A stretch of DNA of 46,685 nt from Emticicia sp. (GCA_017495105.1 JAFEIL010000167.1:1-46685); one strand, 5' to 3'. Positions 18,190 through 27,933 are shown, counted from the first letter of the stretch. The notes: generated by a model not told the origin, from the sequence alone. Numbers and translations: made by a program.

Positions 18190-18984
18190 CTATCGTAAGA
18201 TTAACTCCTTGATAATCACCCAACAGCCTACTACCAACACAAACCACCCAAAAGCTGGTTTTAGTTGGTCGCCATTGACTTTTTTCGATAAATAGCCACC
18301 TGCCAAAATTCCTGCAATTGTAAGTACTGCAAATTTCGTCAAAAAATACCAGTCGAGAGCTATTCCTGCCGAAAAATCCCCGATTGCACCAAACGTAGAA
18401 TTGATTGTGATAATTAAAAGTGATGTTCCGACAGCTTTTTTCATGGGTAATTTTGCAAAAACAACCATGGCAGGAATAATCATAAAACCACCACCTGCAC
18501 CCACAAAGCCAGTCAAGATTCCGACCAAAACCCCTTCCACAAAAATCATCCAGTAACTCACTTTATGCCCGATTTGTTCGCTTGGTTTTTTGTCGCTTTT
18601 TATCATCGAATAAGAAGCACCAATCATTAAAACAGCAAAAATGAGCATCACCATCAGATTCTTTGAAATTATAAAATCGGCTGACTGATAAACAACTTCG
18701 GGAATGTGCGGCATCACGAATTTTCGCATCAAAAACACCATAATAAAAGCAGGAAACGAAAAAAAGAGGCCTTTTTTTAAATCGACCAAGCCTTTTCTAA
18801 AATAATCTATCGAGCCAACCAATGATGTAACTCCAACAATAAAAAGTGAGTAAGTTGTGGCCATTGTTGGCGGAATACCAAGAATATACACCAATACCGT
18901 AATCGTTAGTATTGAGCCACCAGCTCCTACCAAACCAAGTGTAATGCCAATGCCAAAAGCCAAAATAAACCCTATAATTTCCAT
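18190..18984 (-). CDS. TauE/SafE family sulfite/anion exporter
   Basis: A 264-residue inner-membrane permease with about eight helices. The family's repeated half-motifs are visible: GITLGLVGAGGSILTI near the N-terminus and VGILTGFVGAGGGFMIIPAMV in the second half, each with the glycine-rich loop. Members export sulfite, sulfoacetate or related organic anions, or act as uncharacterised anion transporters. No sulfur-metabolism genes are adjacent, so the substrate is open. DUF983 follows on the same strand. The 214-bp spacer upstream is shared with the divergent amidohydrolase gene. Confidence 0.88.
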   Translation of the reverse strand: MEIIGFILAFGIGITLGLVGAGGSILTITVLVYILGIPPTMATTYSLFIVGVTSLVGSIDYFRKGLVDLKKGLFFSFPAFIMVFLMRKFVMPHIPEVVYQSADFIISKNLMVMLIFAVLMIGASYSMIKSDKKPSEQIGHKVSYWMIFVEGVLVGILTGFVGAGGGFMIIPAMVVFAKLPMKKAVGTSLLIITINSTFGAIGDFSAGIALDWYFLTKFAVLTIAGILAGGYLSKKVNGDQLKPAFGWFVLVVGCWVIIKELILR

Positions 18985-19198
18985 AGATTTTAATCAATTC
19001 TATTTTTCGTAGAATATTGCAATTTATAGAAATTAAATGCCAATATGTAACTTTTATTGTATTTTTCTAATATACCTAATTGATAGAAAAAGTAAATTTT
19101 AGTGAAGGTTCTTGAAAAAAATAACCAAAAACTATGAATCTGAAAAATGATGATTAAATTTGCTAAAAACCTAACTCGGTGTCAAACAGTCTAATACT

Positions 19199-20827
19199 AT
19201 GTTTAAAAAAATTACACTTCCTTTCATTAAAGTTTTTCTTCCCTTTATCGCTTCTGTGGCTTTGGCTCAAATCGAAAAAGCACCCAATCGTGCTGAGGGC
19301 GAATACGCCAATCGTACAATCATCAGAGGAGTAACCCTCATAAATAGTACAGGAGCTCCACCCATTGGGCCTATTGATATTGTGATTGAAAAAAATAAAA
19401 TTGCTCAAATCAAACAAGTGGGCTACCCTGGTGTACCAATTGACCCAAAAAGTCGGCCAAAACTCAACGAAGGAGATAAAGAACTCGATTGCACAGGCAT
19501 GTATCTTATGCCGGGTTTTATAGACATGCACGGCCATATTGGCGGAAAACAACAAGGCACACCTGCCGAATATGTTTTCAAACTTTGGCTCGGACACGGA
19601 ATCACGACCATTCGTGACCCTTCGGCAGGAAATGGCCTCGATTGGACACTTGACCAAAAACGTAGGAGCGAGAAAAACGAAATTACAGCCCCACGTATCA
19701 AAGCCTACACGGCTTTCGGTATGGGAAGTGATAAAGCTATCACAACGCCAGAGGAAGCTCGCCAATGGGTGCGAGATAATGCCGCCAAAGGAGCAGACGG
19801 TATCAAGTTTTTTGGTGCAGAACCTGCGGTATTTAGAGCAGCTCTCGAAGAAAACAAAAAAATAGGACTTCGTTCGGCTTGCCACCATGCTCAATTGGAA
19901 GTGGCCAGAATGAATGTGTTGGCTACGGCAAAAGCGGGTTTGACTTCGATGGAACACTGGTATGGTTTGCCCGAAGCACTTTTTGATGAACGAACTTTAC
20001 AGAATTATCCAGCCGATTATAATTATAGCAACGAACAAAATCGTTTTGAAGAAGCAGGGAAACTATGGAAACAATCTGCTGAGCCAGGTTCAGCCAAATG
20101 GAATCAAGTAATGGATGAGCTTTTGAAAATTGATTTTACGCTTGACCCAACTTTCAATATCTACGAAGCTAATCGCGATTTAATGATGGCTCGACGAGCC
20201 GAATGGCATGATGATTATACGCTTCCAGCCGTTTGGCGTTTTTATGGCCCAAGTCGTATTTCGCATGGTTCGTATTGGTTAAATTGGGGAACAGAGCAAG
20301 AGGTTGCGTGGAAAGAAAACTACCAAATTTGGATGCGTTTTGTGAACGAATACAAAAACAAAGGTGGCCGTGTAACTACTGGTTCGGATTCTGGTTTTAT
20401 CTATCAATTATATGGTTTTGCATACATTCGTGAACTTGAATTATTGCGTGAAGCAGGTTTTCACCCTTTAGAAGTAATTCGTGCGGCAACAATCAAAGGT
20501 GCAGAAGCCCTTGGAATGGCTGACCAAATTGGTTCGGTAGAAGTCGGAAAAATGGCTGATTTTGTAATTACAGAGGAAAACCCTTTGGCAAATCTTAAAA
20601 CGCTTTACGGCACAGGAGCTATCAAAGTCAATGACAAAAACGAGGTTACGAGAGTCGGCGGTGTGAAATATACCGTAAAAGACGGTGTAATTTACGATGC
20701 AAAGAAACTCTTAGCAGATGTACGTAAGATGGTTTCTGAGGCTAAAGTAAAAGAAAACTTTGAGATTACTCAACCAGGTATTCCACAAAAAGGAGCTTCA
20801 AAAGTACAAGGGGCTGAGAAAAACTAA
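19199..20827 (+). CDS. Secreted metal-dependent amidohydrolase family protein
   Basis: A 542-residue protein with a signal peptide (cleavage near VALAQ). The amidohydrolase fold is marked by a beta-sandwich strand before LMPGFIDMHGHIGG (metal-binding HxH), GITTIRDPSAGN, a candidate carbamylated Lys in GADGIKFFG, CHHAQLE, TSMEHW and the late metal Asp in TTGSDSGF. The C-terminal sandwich returns with VGKMADFVI. Bacteroidota secrete related imidazolonepropionase- or prolidase-like enzymes. The substrate cannot be named. It is divergent from the TauE/SafE gene and ends in a strong terminator. A TAAATTTG -7-like box lies at 19155-19162. Confidence 0.85.
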   Translation: MFKKITLPFIKVFLPFIASVALAQIEKAPNRAEGEYANRTIIRGVTLINSTGAPPIGPIDIVIEKNKIAQIKQVGYPGVPIDPKSRPKLNEGDKELDCTGMYLMPGFIDMHGHIGGKQQGTPAEYVFKLWLGHGITTIRDPSAGNGLDWTLDQKRRSEKNEITAPRIKAYTAFGMGSDKAITTPEEARQWVRDNAAKGADGIKFFGAEPAVFRAALEENKKIGLRSACHHAQLEVARMNVLATAKAGLTSMEHWYGLPEALFDERTLQNYPADYNYSNEQNRFEEAGKLWKQSAEPGSAKWNQVMDELLKIDFTLDPTFNIYEANRDLMMARRAEWHDDYTLPAVWRFYGPSRISHGSYWLNWGTEQEVAWKENYQIWMRFVNEYKNKGGRVTTGSDSGFIYQLYGFAYIRELELLREAGFHPLEVIRAATIKGAEALGMADQIGSVEVGKMADFVITEENPLANLKTLYGTGAIKVNDKNEVTRVGGVKYTVKDGVIYDAKKLLADVRKMVSEAKVKENFEITQPGIPQKGASKVQGAEKN

Positions 20828-20858
20828 ATATCTCTTTTAGAAAACGATTATTACGAAA

Positions 20859-20896
20859 GAAGCCTTCGCTTTAAGCGAAGGCTTCCTTTTATTTTT
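20859..20896 (+). terminator. Strong Rho-independent terminator after the amidohydrolase gene
   Basis: GAAGCCTTCGC (20859-20869) pairs perfectly with GCGAAGGCTTC (20875-20885) around a five-base loop, followed by CTTTTATTTTT. Confidence 0.92.
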
Positions 20897-20908
20897 ATAT
20901 TAGATTGA

Positions 20909-23410
20909 TTAAACCACCACCACATCCAAAGGAGCAATTACTGGCGTTTCTTTCTTTTCTTCTGGGAGAATAAAATTCAACGGATTAGCTACTTTTTCTT
21001 GCAAAAGAGCAATTTCAAGCACCTCTTCAACATAATCAACGTAGTGGAAAGTTAATCCAACGGTGTATGCTTCGCCTACTTCTTCAACATCTTTACGGTT
21101 TTTGTAACACATAATGATGTCCTTAATTCCTGCACGTTTGGCTGCTAAAATTTTCTCTTTGATTCCGCCAACTGGCAATACTTTTCCACGAAGGGTAATC
21201 TCGCCAGTCATGGCAGTATTTGGCTTAATCTTGCGTTGCGTAAACATCGAAGCCATCGAAGTAAGCATCGTAATTCCCGCCGAAGGTCCATCTTTTGGCA
21301 CTGCTCCTTGCGGAACGTGTACGTGAAGGTCGTAATTTTGGAAAATTCGATAATCAATGCCAATCTTATCCGCATGAGATTTTAGGTAAGAAAGTGCCGT
21401 AATTGCAGATTCCTTCATCACATCGCCCAACTGACCCGAAAGTGTAATTTGTCCTTTTCCACGACTTAGACTCGACTCTATGAAAAGAATATCGCCACCA
21501 ACTGAAGTCCAAGCCAAACCTGTAACAACCCCTGGTACATCGTTTCCTTCGTATAAATCTCTATCGAAAATTACGCCACCTAGCATTTTTTCTACGTGTT
21601 CGGCTTTTACTGTTTTTGGATATTCTTCGTTCATCGCAACTGATTTTGCAATCTTACGAATCAACGCCCCGATTTGCTGTTCCAATCGACGCACACCCGA
21701 CTCACGAGTATAGCCTTCTATTACTTTCTGAATGGCTTTATCGTCGATTTTCAAATCTTTTGGTTTAATTCCGTGCTGTTCTAATTGCTTCGGAACGAGG
21801 TGTTTACGAGCAATTTCTATCTTTTCCTCAACGGTATAGCCCGAAATTTCGATAATTTCCATTCTGTCTCGTAATGGCCCTTGAACATTATCAAGCGAGT
21901 TGGCAGTTGCTATAAAAAGCACTTTCGAGAGGTCATAATCAACTTCCAAATAATTATCTTTGAAAGCGTTATTTTGTTCAGGGTCAAGCACTTCGAGCAA
22001 TGCAGAAGAAGGGTCGCCACGTTGGTCACGGTTTACTTTATCAATTTCATCCAAGACAAAAACAGGATTCGATGATTTTGCTTTTTGTAAATTCGTAATC
22101 AATTTTCCTGGCATTGCACCGATATATGTTTTGCGATGTCCACGAATTTCTGCTTCATCGTGCAAGCCACCGAGTGCCATTCTCACATAGTTTCTACCTA
22201 AAGCTTTTGCGATTGATTTTCCTAACGAAGTTTTTCCAACCCCTGGAGGGCCATACAAACACAAAATTGGAGCTTTCATATCATTTCTGAGCTTCAAAAC
22301 TGCCAAATATTCGATAATACGCTCTTTTACTTTCTCAAGGCCAGAGTGGTCGGAATCTAAGATTTTCTTGGCACGTTTGAGGTCAAAATTGTCTTTTGTA
22401 TATACATTCCACGGTAAATCGACCATTGTTTCGGCATAATTCAAGGAAACACCGTATTCGGGCGACATCGAATTCATGCGTAAAATTTTGTTCAACTCTT
22501 TATTAAAATGGTCGTTTGCATCTTTTGTCCATTTCTTTTTTGAGCCTTTTGCACGGAGTTTTTCAACTTCTTGGTCTGGCGATTCCATGCCCAATTCTTC
22601 CTGTAAAACCTTGATTTGCTGACGCAAATAATATTCTTTTTGCTGTTGGTCAATATCAATACTAGCTTTACTTTGAATATCACGCTTGATTTCCAACAGT
22701 TGAATTTCCTTCATCATGTGTTCGAGTAGCTTGTGTGCTTGCTCGCCACCATCAAAAGTTTCGAGAAGCAATTGCTTTTCGCTGATTTCGATATTGAGGT
22801 TGGATGAAAGAAAATGCGTCAAGAAACTCGGACTATCAATATTACTGATTGCCATTTGAGCATCGCGTGGGATATCGGGATTGAGGTTCAAAATTTTGTA
22901 TGAAGCCTCTTTCAAACTCTGAATCAGTGCTTTTGTTTCTTTCTTGCGTACATTCGGAAAACTTTCGGGAATATACTTCACCTTTGCCATCAAATGTGGG
23001 TCGGTTTGGGTATATTCTTCTACCTCAAAACGCCGACGACCTTGGATGATAACTGTTACGTTTCCATCGGGCAACACAATCATTTTCAAGATATGAGCAA
23101 TCGTTCCGACTTTAAACAAATCGTCGGGTGTAGGCTCATTTTGTGTGTTTCTTAATTGTGCTATAACGCCAACGGTACGGTCGGAGCGGTAAGCTTTTTT
23201 TACCATTTTGATAAATTTCTGGCGAGTGACCGTCACAGGTATCACGATGCCGGGAAATAAAACGGTATTTCGTAAAGATAAAAGAGCCAAATCTGTTGGC
23301 AAATTATCTTCATTTTCCATTACTTCTTCGGGCGAAGCAATTTCTATCATTTCAACGTTTTCAACGTCTTGTCTTGCCATTACAAGTCTTGAGATAAGGT
23401 CTCTATTCAT
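20909..23410 (-). CDS. lon: ATP-dependent protease Lon (endopeptidase La)
   Basis: An 833-residue LonA protease with the usual order. The N-terminal substrate domain spans about 40-245, a coiled coil about 240-280. The AAA+ module has Walker A GPPGVGKT (387-394) and Walker B VFVLDEID. The C-terminal protease domain has the catalytic Ser710 in DGPSAG and Lys753 in GGIKEK, 43 residues apart as in E. coli. Lon degrades misfolded and regulatory proteins in the cytoplasm. The annotated start is ATG 23410, and a second Met at residue 11 is possible. The gene is alone on its strand. The divergent 465-bp spacer upstream carries three related dyads that may control stress induction. Confidence 0.97.
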   Translation of the reverse strand: MNRDLISRLVMARQDVENVEMIEIASPEEVMENEDNLPTDLALLSLRNTVLFPGIVIPVTVTRQKFIKMVKKAYRSDRTVGVIAQLRNTQNEPTPDDLFKVGTIAHILKMIVLPDGNVTVIIQGRRRFEVEEYTQTDPHLMAKVKYIPESFPNVRKKETKALIQSLKEASYKILNLNPDIPRDAQMAISNIDSPSFLTHFLSSNLNIEISEKQLLLETFDGGEQAHKLLEHMMKEIQLLEIKRDIQSKASIDIDQQQKEYYLRQQIKVLQEELGMESPDQEVEKLRAKGSKKKWTKDANDHFNKELNKILRMNSMSPEYGVSLNYAETMVDLPWNVYTKDNFDLKRAKKILDSDHSGLEKVKERIIEYLAVLKLRNDMKAPILCLYGPPGVGKTSLGKSIAKALGRNYVRMALGGLHDEAEIRGHRKTYIGAMPGKLITNLQKAKSSNPVFVLDEIDKVNRDQRGDPSSALLEVLDPEQNNAFKDNYLEVDYDLSKVLFIATANSLDNVQGPLRDRMEIIEISGYTVEEKIEIARKHLVPKQLEQHGIKPKDLKIDDKAIQKVIEGYTRESGVRRLEQQIGALIRKIAKSVAMNEEYPKTVKAEHVEKMLGGVIFDRDLYEGNDVPGVVTGLAWTSVGGDILFIESSLSRGKGQITLSGQLGDVMKESAITALSYLKSHADKIGIDYRIFQNYDLHVHVPQGAVPKDGPSAGITMLTSMASMFTQRKIKPNTAMTGEITLRGKVLPVGGIKEKILAAKRAGIKDIIMCYKNRKDVEEVGEAYTVGLTFHYVDYVEEVLEIALLQEKVANPLNFILPEEKKETPVIAPLDVVVV

Positions 23411-23587
23411 TCACCACTATATTTTTATGCCGTAGATTTGAAACTGATTTTATTGATTTCGCTGGTTTGAGCAGTGGTGTCTTTATCATCTAATTTTAAT
23501 AACGGATTTAGTTAGATTAAAATCTTTTTTTGCCGTACTTTTTCACAAACATTAATTATCAAGGCTTTAACAAAGGCACATGTTTAT

Positions 23588-23602
23588 CTGACAGATTGGC
23601 AG
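23588..23602. promoter_or_regulatory. Dyad site 1, CTGACA-GAT-TGGCAG
   Basis: Full match to CTGnCA-nnn-TGnCAG, which is its own reverse complement, so it can serve both divergent genes. It is about 178 bases upstream of the lon start. Confidence 0.45.
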
Positions 23603-23686
23603 AGTGAAAATACTAAACCTTTCTGACAATTAAAACATTTATGATGAAATCTAATAGTTCAATACTCATGCCAAGGCACTTTTGCA

Positions 23687-23700
23687 TGGCAGTTTGGCAG
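23687..23700. promoter_or_regulatory. Dyad site 2, TGGCA-GTT-TGGCAG
   Basis: Matches the same pattern except for the outer C of the left half (A at 23686 is read instead). It lies about one hundred bases from site 1. Confidence 0.4.
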
Positions 23701-23737
23701 GAAAATATTGTTGGTTTGAACATCTCCCTATACTCTA

Positions 23738-23752
23738 CTGGCACTCTGACTT
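23738..23752. promoter_or_regulatory. Dyad site 3 (partial), CTGGCA-CTC-TGAC
   Basis: The left half is a full match. The right half keeps TGnC but ends TT instead of AG. It is the copy nearest the GH3 fusion start. Confidence 0.3.
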
Positions 23753-23875
23753 GGAGGTGGATAAATACAAATCACATAATCTTATACAATCGGCACTTCG
23801 ATTAAACGCAGGTTTTTTGATGATTTTTTATTTACTTTGGGTAACGGTTCACTAATCATCAAACCTATCGCATCA

Positions 23876-26800
23876 ATGAAAAAACTCTTTTTCCTTATCC
23901 TCTTACTTATTAATACTTTTTCAAGTTTTGCACAAAAAGAGCCTGATTTCCTAACAAACTACAATAAACGTTGGGTAGATTCGGTTTTCACAACTTTAAC
24001 GCTAGACGAAAAAATTGGACAATTGCTCATGCCCCGTGGCAATACTTCTGGCCGACCACATGATGTAGAAAAACTCAAAAATTGGGTAAAAGATAACCGC
24101 ATCGGTGGAATTGTGATGTTTGCTGCTCCGCCAACTGTGCAAGCACGCATCGTAAATGAACTACAAGCATTAGCAAAAGTTCCGCTTCTAATTGGAATGG
24201 ATTTAGAATGGGGTTTGGCCATGCGATTGGACAGCACGGTGCGTTTTCCATATCAAATGACACTCGGAGCAATGCAAGCTAACGAAAAATTGCTTTATGA
24301 AATGGGCGTTGAAGTAGGCAAACAATGCCGTAGAGTGGGTGTACATATCAATTATGCTCCTGTGGTTGATGTAAATATAAATCCAAATAATCCGGTTATC
24401 AATTTCCGTTCATTTGGCGAAAACCAAGAAGATGTCGCCAACAAAGCCCTCGCCTATATGCAAGGAATGAATAGTGAACATTTGCTTACGACTGCCAAAC
24501 ATTTTCCCGGTCATGGCGATACTGGTGTAGATTCTCACTTCGATTTACCTTTGATTCCACATGACCGTAGGCGTTTAGATGAAGTAGAATTTTATCCATA
24601 CAAAAAACTAATAGACAATGGGTTAAGTGGAATAATGACTTCTCATTTGAGCGTTCCGGTGCTGGATACAACCAAGAATTTAGCGGCAACTTTTTCTAAA
24701 AGAATCGTAACGGATATTTTGCGTAAAGACCTCAATTTCAAAGGATTGACCTTCACCGACGCAATGGACATGGAAGGTGCCATAAAATACTTTTCAAAAG
24801 GACAGGCAAATGTGCGTGCAGTTTTGGCAGGAAACGATATTCTCGAAACTTTTGAAGATGCTGGAGGTGCGATTATTGCCATAAAAGCGGCAATTGCAAA
24901 CAAAGAGATTTCGATGGAAGAAATTGATTTCCGTGTGCGAAAAATTCTGATGGCAAAATCATGGGTTGGATTGGATAAATATCGCCCAACTGACATAAAA
25001 AACTTGATTACTGAGCTCAATACTACGAAGTCAGATTTACTAAATCGTCAATTGGCCGAGGCAACCATTACTTTGGTTAAAAACGATGATAAAATACTAC
25101 CTATCAAAGATTTAACCAAAAGAATCGCTAGTGTTTCGATTGATGCTTTACAGCCCACGGCTTTTCAGAAAATGACCGATAATTATACAACAATCGACCA
25201 TTTTTTGTTGCCCCCAAATGCTGCAGATTCAAGCATCAATAAGGTTTTAGAACAAACCAAAAACTATGATTTGATTTTAGTAAACTTACACCTCAATAAT
25301 ATTCGTCCAGCCGCCAAGTATGGCGTTACCGATGCTAATAAAAAGGCATTGAAAGCTCTTATAAATACAAATAAGGCTATTACAACTATTTTCGGAAACC
25401 CTTATTCTCTTGATAAATTTGACGATTTAGAAAAATCAAAAGCCATCGTAATGGCCTATCAGCTAACTAATTATATGGAAGAAGCTGCTGCTCAAGCAAT
25501 TTTTGGAGCGATTCCGATTTTGGGAAAACTGCCAGTTTCTGTAAATAATTCTTATAAATATGGCATCGGTGAAAATACACAATCAATCGGGCGTTTAGCT
25601 TATGGAATTCCAGAAATGGTTGGGCTTGATGGTGTTGAGTTTAATAGAAGAATCGACTCGGTAATTAACCTCGGACTTAGAGAAAAAGCCTACCCAGGAG
25701 CAACCATGCAAGTGGCAAAAGATGGTCGAGTAATTTATCAGAAAGCATTTGGGTTTCATACTTACGAGGCGGCAAATGGGGCTGTTTTAGCAAATACCGC
25801 TGCTAACTTTAAAGCTGATAATAAAAATGATGTGATGGATGAGGCCGTAAAAAAGGCAAAGGCAAATGCAAATATTAACACTTCGAAAACAAGCACAAAA
25901 GGAGTTGTTAATATAGCCGACCTCTACGACCTTGCATCGGTTACGAAGGTAAGTACTTCGGCTTTGGCTGTAATGCAATTAATGAGCGAAGGAAAATTTG
26001 ATTTAGATAAATCTTTCAAAGACTATTATCCTGAATATGCCGATGGTAATAAAGCCAACTTGCATTTCCGTGATATGCTTACACACAAAGCTGGCCTAAA
26101 AGCTTGGATTTCTTTTTGGAATGACTGTATAGACTCCGTTAAAACTATTAAAAATAGTGCAGTTTTTAAAGAAAATTCGGAACGCCATCCGTATGCTTCT
26201 AAGTACAAAAAGAGGCTATTTATGAGCAAAAAGAAATATAATCTACTGCTTGCAAAAGCCATCAAAACTGACAAAAACCTTTGGAAAGACTGTCTTTCAC
26301 CAAAAACAATAGTATGGAAGCCAAATACACTTTCTACTGAGCAATCAGCTGATTTTTCGGTACAAATATCAGATTCTCTTTGGTTGCATAAAGACTATAA
26401 AAAAGTCATTTTCGATGCCATTGAAAACTCAACATTGAAGCCCGAACAAGGCTATGTTTATAGCGATTTGCATTACTATACGTACCCAACTATTATGGCA
26501 TCATTAACGGGCATACAGTGGGAAGATTATTTAAAGAAAACATATAAACAAATTGGAGCTAACTCACTGACTTACAACCCATTGCGTTTTTATTCAAAAG
26601 ATAAAATTGTACCGACAGAAATAGACACTTTATTCAGAAAAACCCTCATCCACGGATACGTACACGATGAAGGTGCAGGAATGTTAAATGGCGTATCGGG
26701 GCACGCAGGTCTTTTCGGAAACGTAAACGACCTCACCAAATTGATGCAAATGTATTTGCAAAAAGGATTTTATGGTGGAACACAATTTATCAAGCCAGAA

Positions 26801-27094
26801 GTGTTGGCCGAATGTACGAAGTACCAATTCCCTGAGCTAAAAAATCGCCGTGCGATTGCCTTCGATAAATTAGATTTTAATCCGAAAGTAGGAAATGGCC
26901 CGACATCGGCATCGCCTGAAAGTTTTGGGCATTCGGGTTTTACGGGAACATTTGTTTGGGTTGAGCCGAAGTATAATTTTGTTTATACTTTCTTATCGAA
27001 TCGAGTTTATCCAACCCGTGATAATGGAAAAATTAGCTCGCTCAATATCAGAACCGAAGTTGGCGAGCAAATTTATAAGATGGTGAAAAAATAG
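23876..27094 (+). CDS. Glycoside hydrolase family 3 (NagZ-like) fused to a beta-lactamase-type serine hydrolase, secreted
   Basis: A 1072-residue two-enzyme protein. I place the start at ATG 23876, which begins a good signal peptide (MKKLFFLILLL...SFAQ). The longer frame uses a TTG 39 bases earlier. The GH3 domain (about 20-360) has the NagZ motif KHFPGHGDTG (208-217) and the probable nucleophile Asp295 in FTDAMDMEG. A GH3 C-terminal-like domain follows. From about 600 a class C beta-lactamase/DD-peptidase-like domain appears, with SVTK (Ser688, Lys691), Y862-S-D where YxN is usual, and a late HSGFTG. A Lys/Asn/Ala-rich insertion at about 650-680 precedes the Ser. Inferred role: cell-wall amino-sugar and peptide processing in the periplasm, for recycling or remodelling. 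Confidence 0.88.
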   Translation: MKKLFFLILLLINTFSSFAQKEPDFLTNYNKRWVDSVFTTLTLDEKIGQLLMPRGNTSGRPHDVEKLKNWVKDNRIGGIVMFAAPPTVQARIVNELQALAKVPLLIGMDLEWGLAMRLDSTVRFPYQMTLGAMQANEKLLYEMGVEVGKQCRRVGVHINYAPVVDVNINPNNPVINFRSFGENQEDVANKALAYMQGMNSEHLLTTAKHFPGHGDTGVDSHFDLPLIPHDRRRLDEVEFYPYKKLIDNGLSGIMTSHLSVPVLDTTKNLAATFSKRIVTDILRKDLNFKGLTFTDAMDMEGAIKYFSKGQANVRAVLAGNDILETFEDAGGAIIAIKAAIANKEISMEEIDFRVRKILMAKSWVGLDKYRPTDIKNLITELNTTKSDLLNRQLAEATITLVKNDDKILPIKDLTKRIASVSIDALQPTAFQKMTDNYTTIDHFLLPPNAADSSINKVLEQTKNYDLILVNLHLNNIRPAAKYGVTDANKKALKALINTNKAITTIFGNPYSLDKFDDLEKSKAIVMAYQLTNYMEEAAAQAIFGAIPILGKLPVSVNNSYKYGIGENTQSIGRLAYGIPEMVGLDGVEFNRRIDSVINLGLREKAYPGATMQVAKDGRVIYQKAFGFHTYEAANGAVLANTAANFKADNKNDVMDEAVKKAKANANINTSKTSTKGVVNIADLYDLASVTKVSTSALAVMQLMSEGKFDLDKSFKDYYPEYADGNKANLHFRDMLTHKAGLKAWISFWNDCIDSVKTIKNSAVFKENSERHPYASKYKKRLFMSKKKYNLLLAKAIKTDKNLWKDCLSPKTIVWKPNTLSTEQSADFSVQISDSLWLHKDYKKVIFDAIENSTLKPEQGYVYSDLHYYTYPTIMASLTGIQWEDYLKKTYKQIGANSLTYNPLRFYSKDKIVPTEIDTLFRKTLIHGYVHDEGAGMLNGVSGHAGLFGNVNDLTKLMQMYLQKGFYGGTQFIKPEVLAECTKYQFPELKNRRAIAFDKLDFNPKVGNGPTSASPESFGHSGFTGTFVWVEPKYNFVYTFLSNRVYPTRDNGKISSLNIRTEVGEQIYKMVKK

Positions 27095-27142
27095 CATAAG
27101 TCTCCCAAATTTTCAAGCGAACAAATTAGGAAATTTATTTTA

Positions 27143-27180
27143 CAAAAAAGGCTTAGAATTGTATTTCTAAGCCTTTTTTG
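27143..27180. terminator. Bidirectional terminator, perfect 16-bp stem
   Basis: CAAAAAAGGCTTAGAA (27143-27158) is exactly complementary to 27165-27180 around a six-base loop. It ends one base before the MlaF-like stop on the minus strand and serves both convergent genes. Confidence 0.92.
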
Positions 27181-27933
27181 TTACCTCCCAGCCCTCATCA
27201 AGCTAAGAGCTTTATTACAGAAAACAAATTCTTCTAACTCAGGAACGGTATCACCCATAATGGTTTGACTGTTTCCCTCCCAGAGTTTTTTACCTTTGTG
27301 TAAAAACATAATTTTATCACCAATCGAAAGTACCGAGTTCATATCGTGTGTAATAACTACTGTCGTAATTTCAAACTCATCGGTAATTTCTTTGATTAAT
27401 TCATCAATTTTTATCGAAGTCAGTGGGTCGAGGCCAGAGTTTGGTTCATCGCAAAACAAATATTTTGGGTTCATCACAATCGCACGGGCAATGCCTACAC
27501 GCTTCTTCATTCCTCCCGAAATTTCCGATGGCATTCGGCCGCCTGTTCCTTCCAAACCAACTCTTTGTAGGCAAAATTCTACACGGTCTTTCTTTTCACC
27601 CTCACCCATTTCTGTGAGCATATCGAGCGGAAACTGAATATTTTCATGCACAGTTTTAGAATCAAACAAGGCTCCACCTTGAAAAAGTACGCCCATTTCT
27701 CGGCGAATATCTTTTTTATCTTCTTCGTCGCCTACGTAAAAATCACGCCCATCATAAAGCGTAGTTCCAGCTTCGGGACGTACCAAATCAAGCATACATT
27801 TGAGCAATACGCTTTTTCCTGTACCACTCGCACCGATAACTAAACTTGTTTCTCCTTTCTTGAAAACGCCACTGACGTTATCCAAAACCATACGATCGTT
27901 GAAAGATTTTGATATGTTTTTTATTTCAATCAT
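27181..27933 (-). CDS. ABC transporter ATP-binding protein, MlaF-like
   Basis: A 250-residue ATPase. Walker A is GASGTGKS (about 34-41), the Q-loop is VLFQGGALFDS, the signature SGGMKKR and Walker B YLFCDEP, with the switch His in VITHDM. The GALFDS after the Q-loop and GGMKKR signature are typical of the MlaF/Ttg2A branch, which powers phospholipid movement between inner and outer membranes. The permease gene lies 92 bases upstream on the same strand, supporting one transporter. An MCE-domain partner (MlaD) is not encoded next to them in this window. Confidence 0.9.
   Translation of the reverse strand: MIEIKNISKSFNDRMVLDNVSGVFKKGETSLVIGASGTGKSVLLKCMLDLVRPEAGTTLYDGRDFYVGDEEDKKDIRREMGVLFQGGALFDSKTVHENIQFPLDMLTEMGEGEKKDRVEFCLQRVGLEGTGGRMPSEISGGMKKRVGIARAIVMNPKYLFCDEPNSGLDPLTSIKIDELIKEITDEFEITTVVITHDMNSVLSIGDKIMFLHKGKKLWEGNSQTIMGDTVPELEEFVFCNKALSLMRAGR

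Larger units (their letters stand above)
23411..23875. other. 465-bp divergent spacer between lon and the GH3 fusion gene
   Basis: No credible gene is present. It contains three copies of a CTGnCA-nnn-TGnCAG-type dyad (23588, 23687, 23738) and a partial CTGACA at 23632. No clear TA-nn-TTTG promoter for either gene was found, which may mean an alternative promoter type. Confidence 0.6.

Noticed and set aside
19163-19957. 264-residue minus-strand frame opposite the amidohydrolase gene
   Set aside because: Cys/Phe/His-rich composition without motifs, entirely antisense to a well-supported gene with HxH and GSDSG motifs.
23738-23756. Sigma-54-like promoter (TGGCAC...CTTGG)
   Set aside because: The distance from GG to the downstream GC-equivalent is wrong and the -12 GC is absent. 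The stretch fits the local dyad family better.
23837-23875. TTG start 13 codons upstream of the GH3 fusion start
   Set aside because: The residues before Met14 are not signal-like, whereas ATG 23876 begins a textbook signal peptide.
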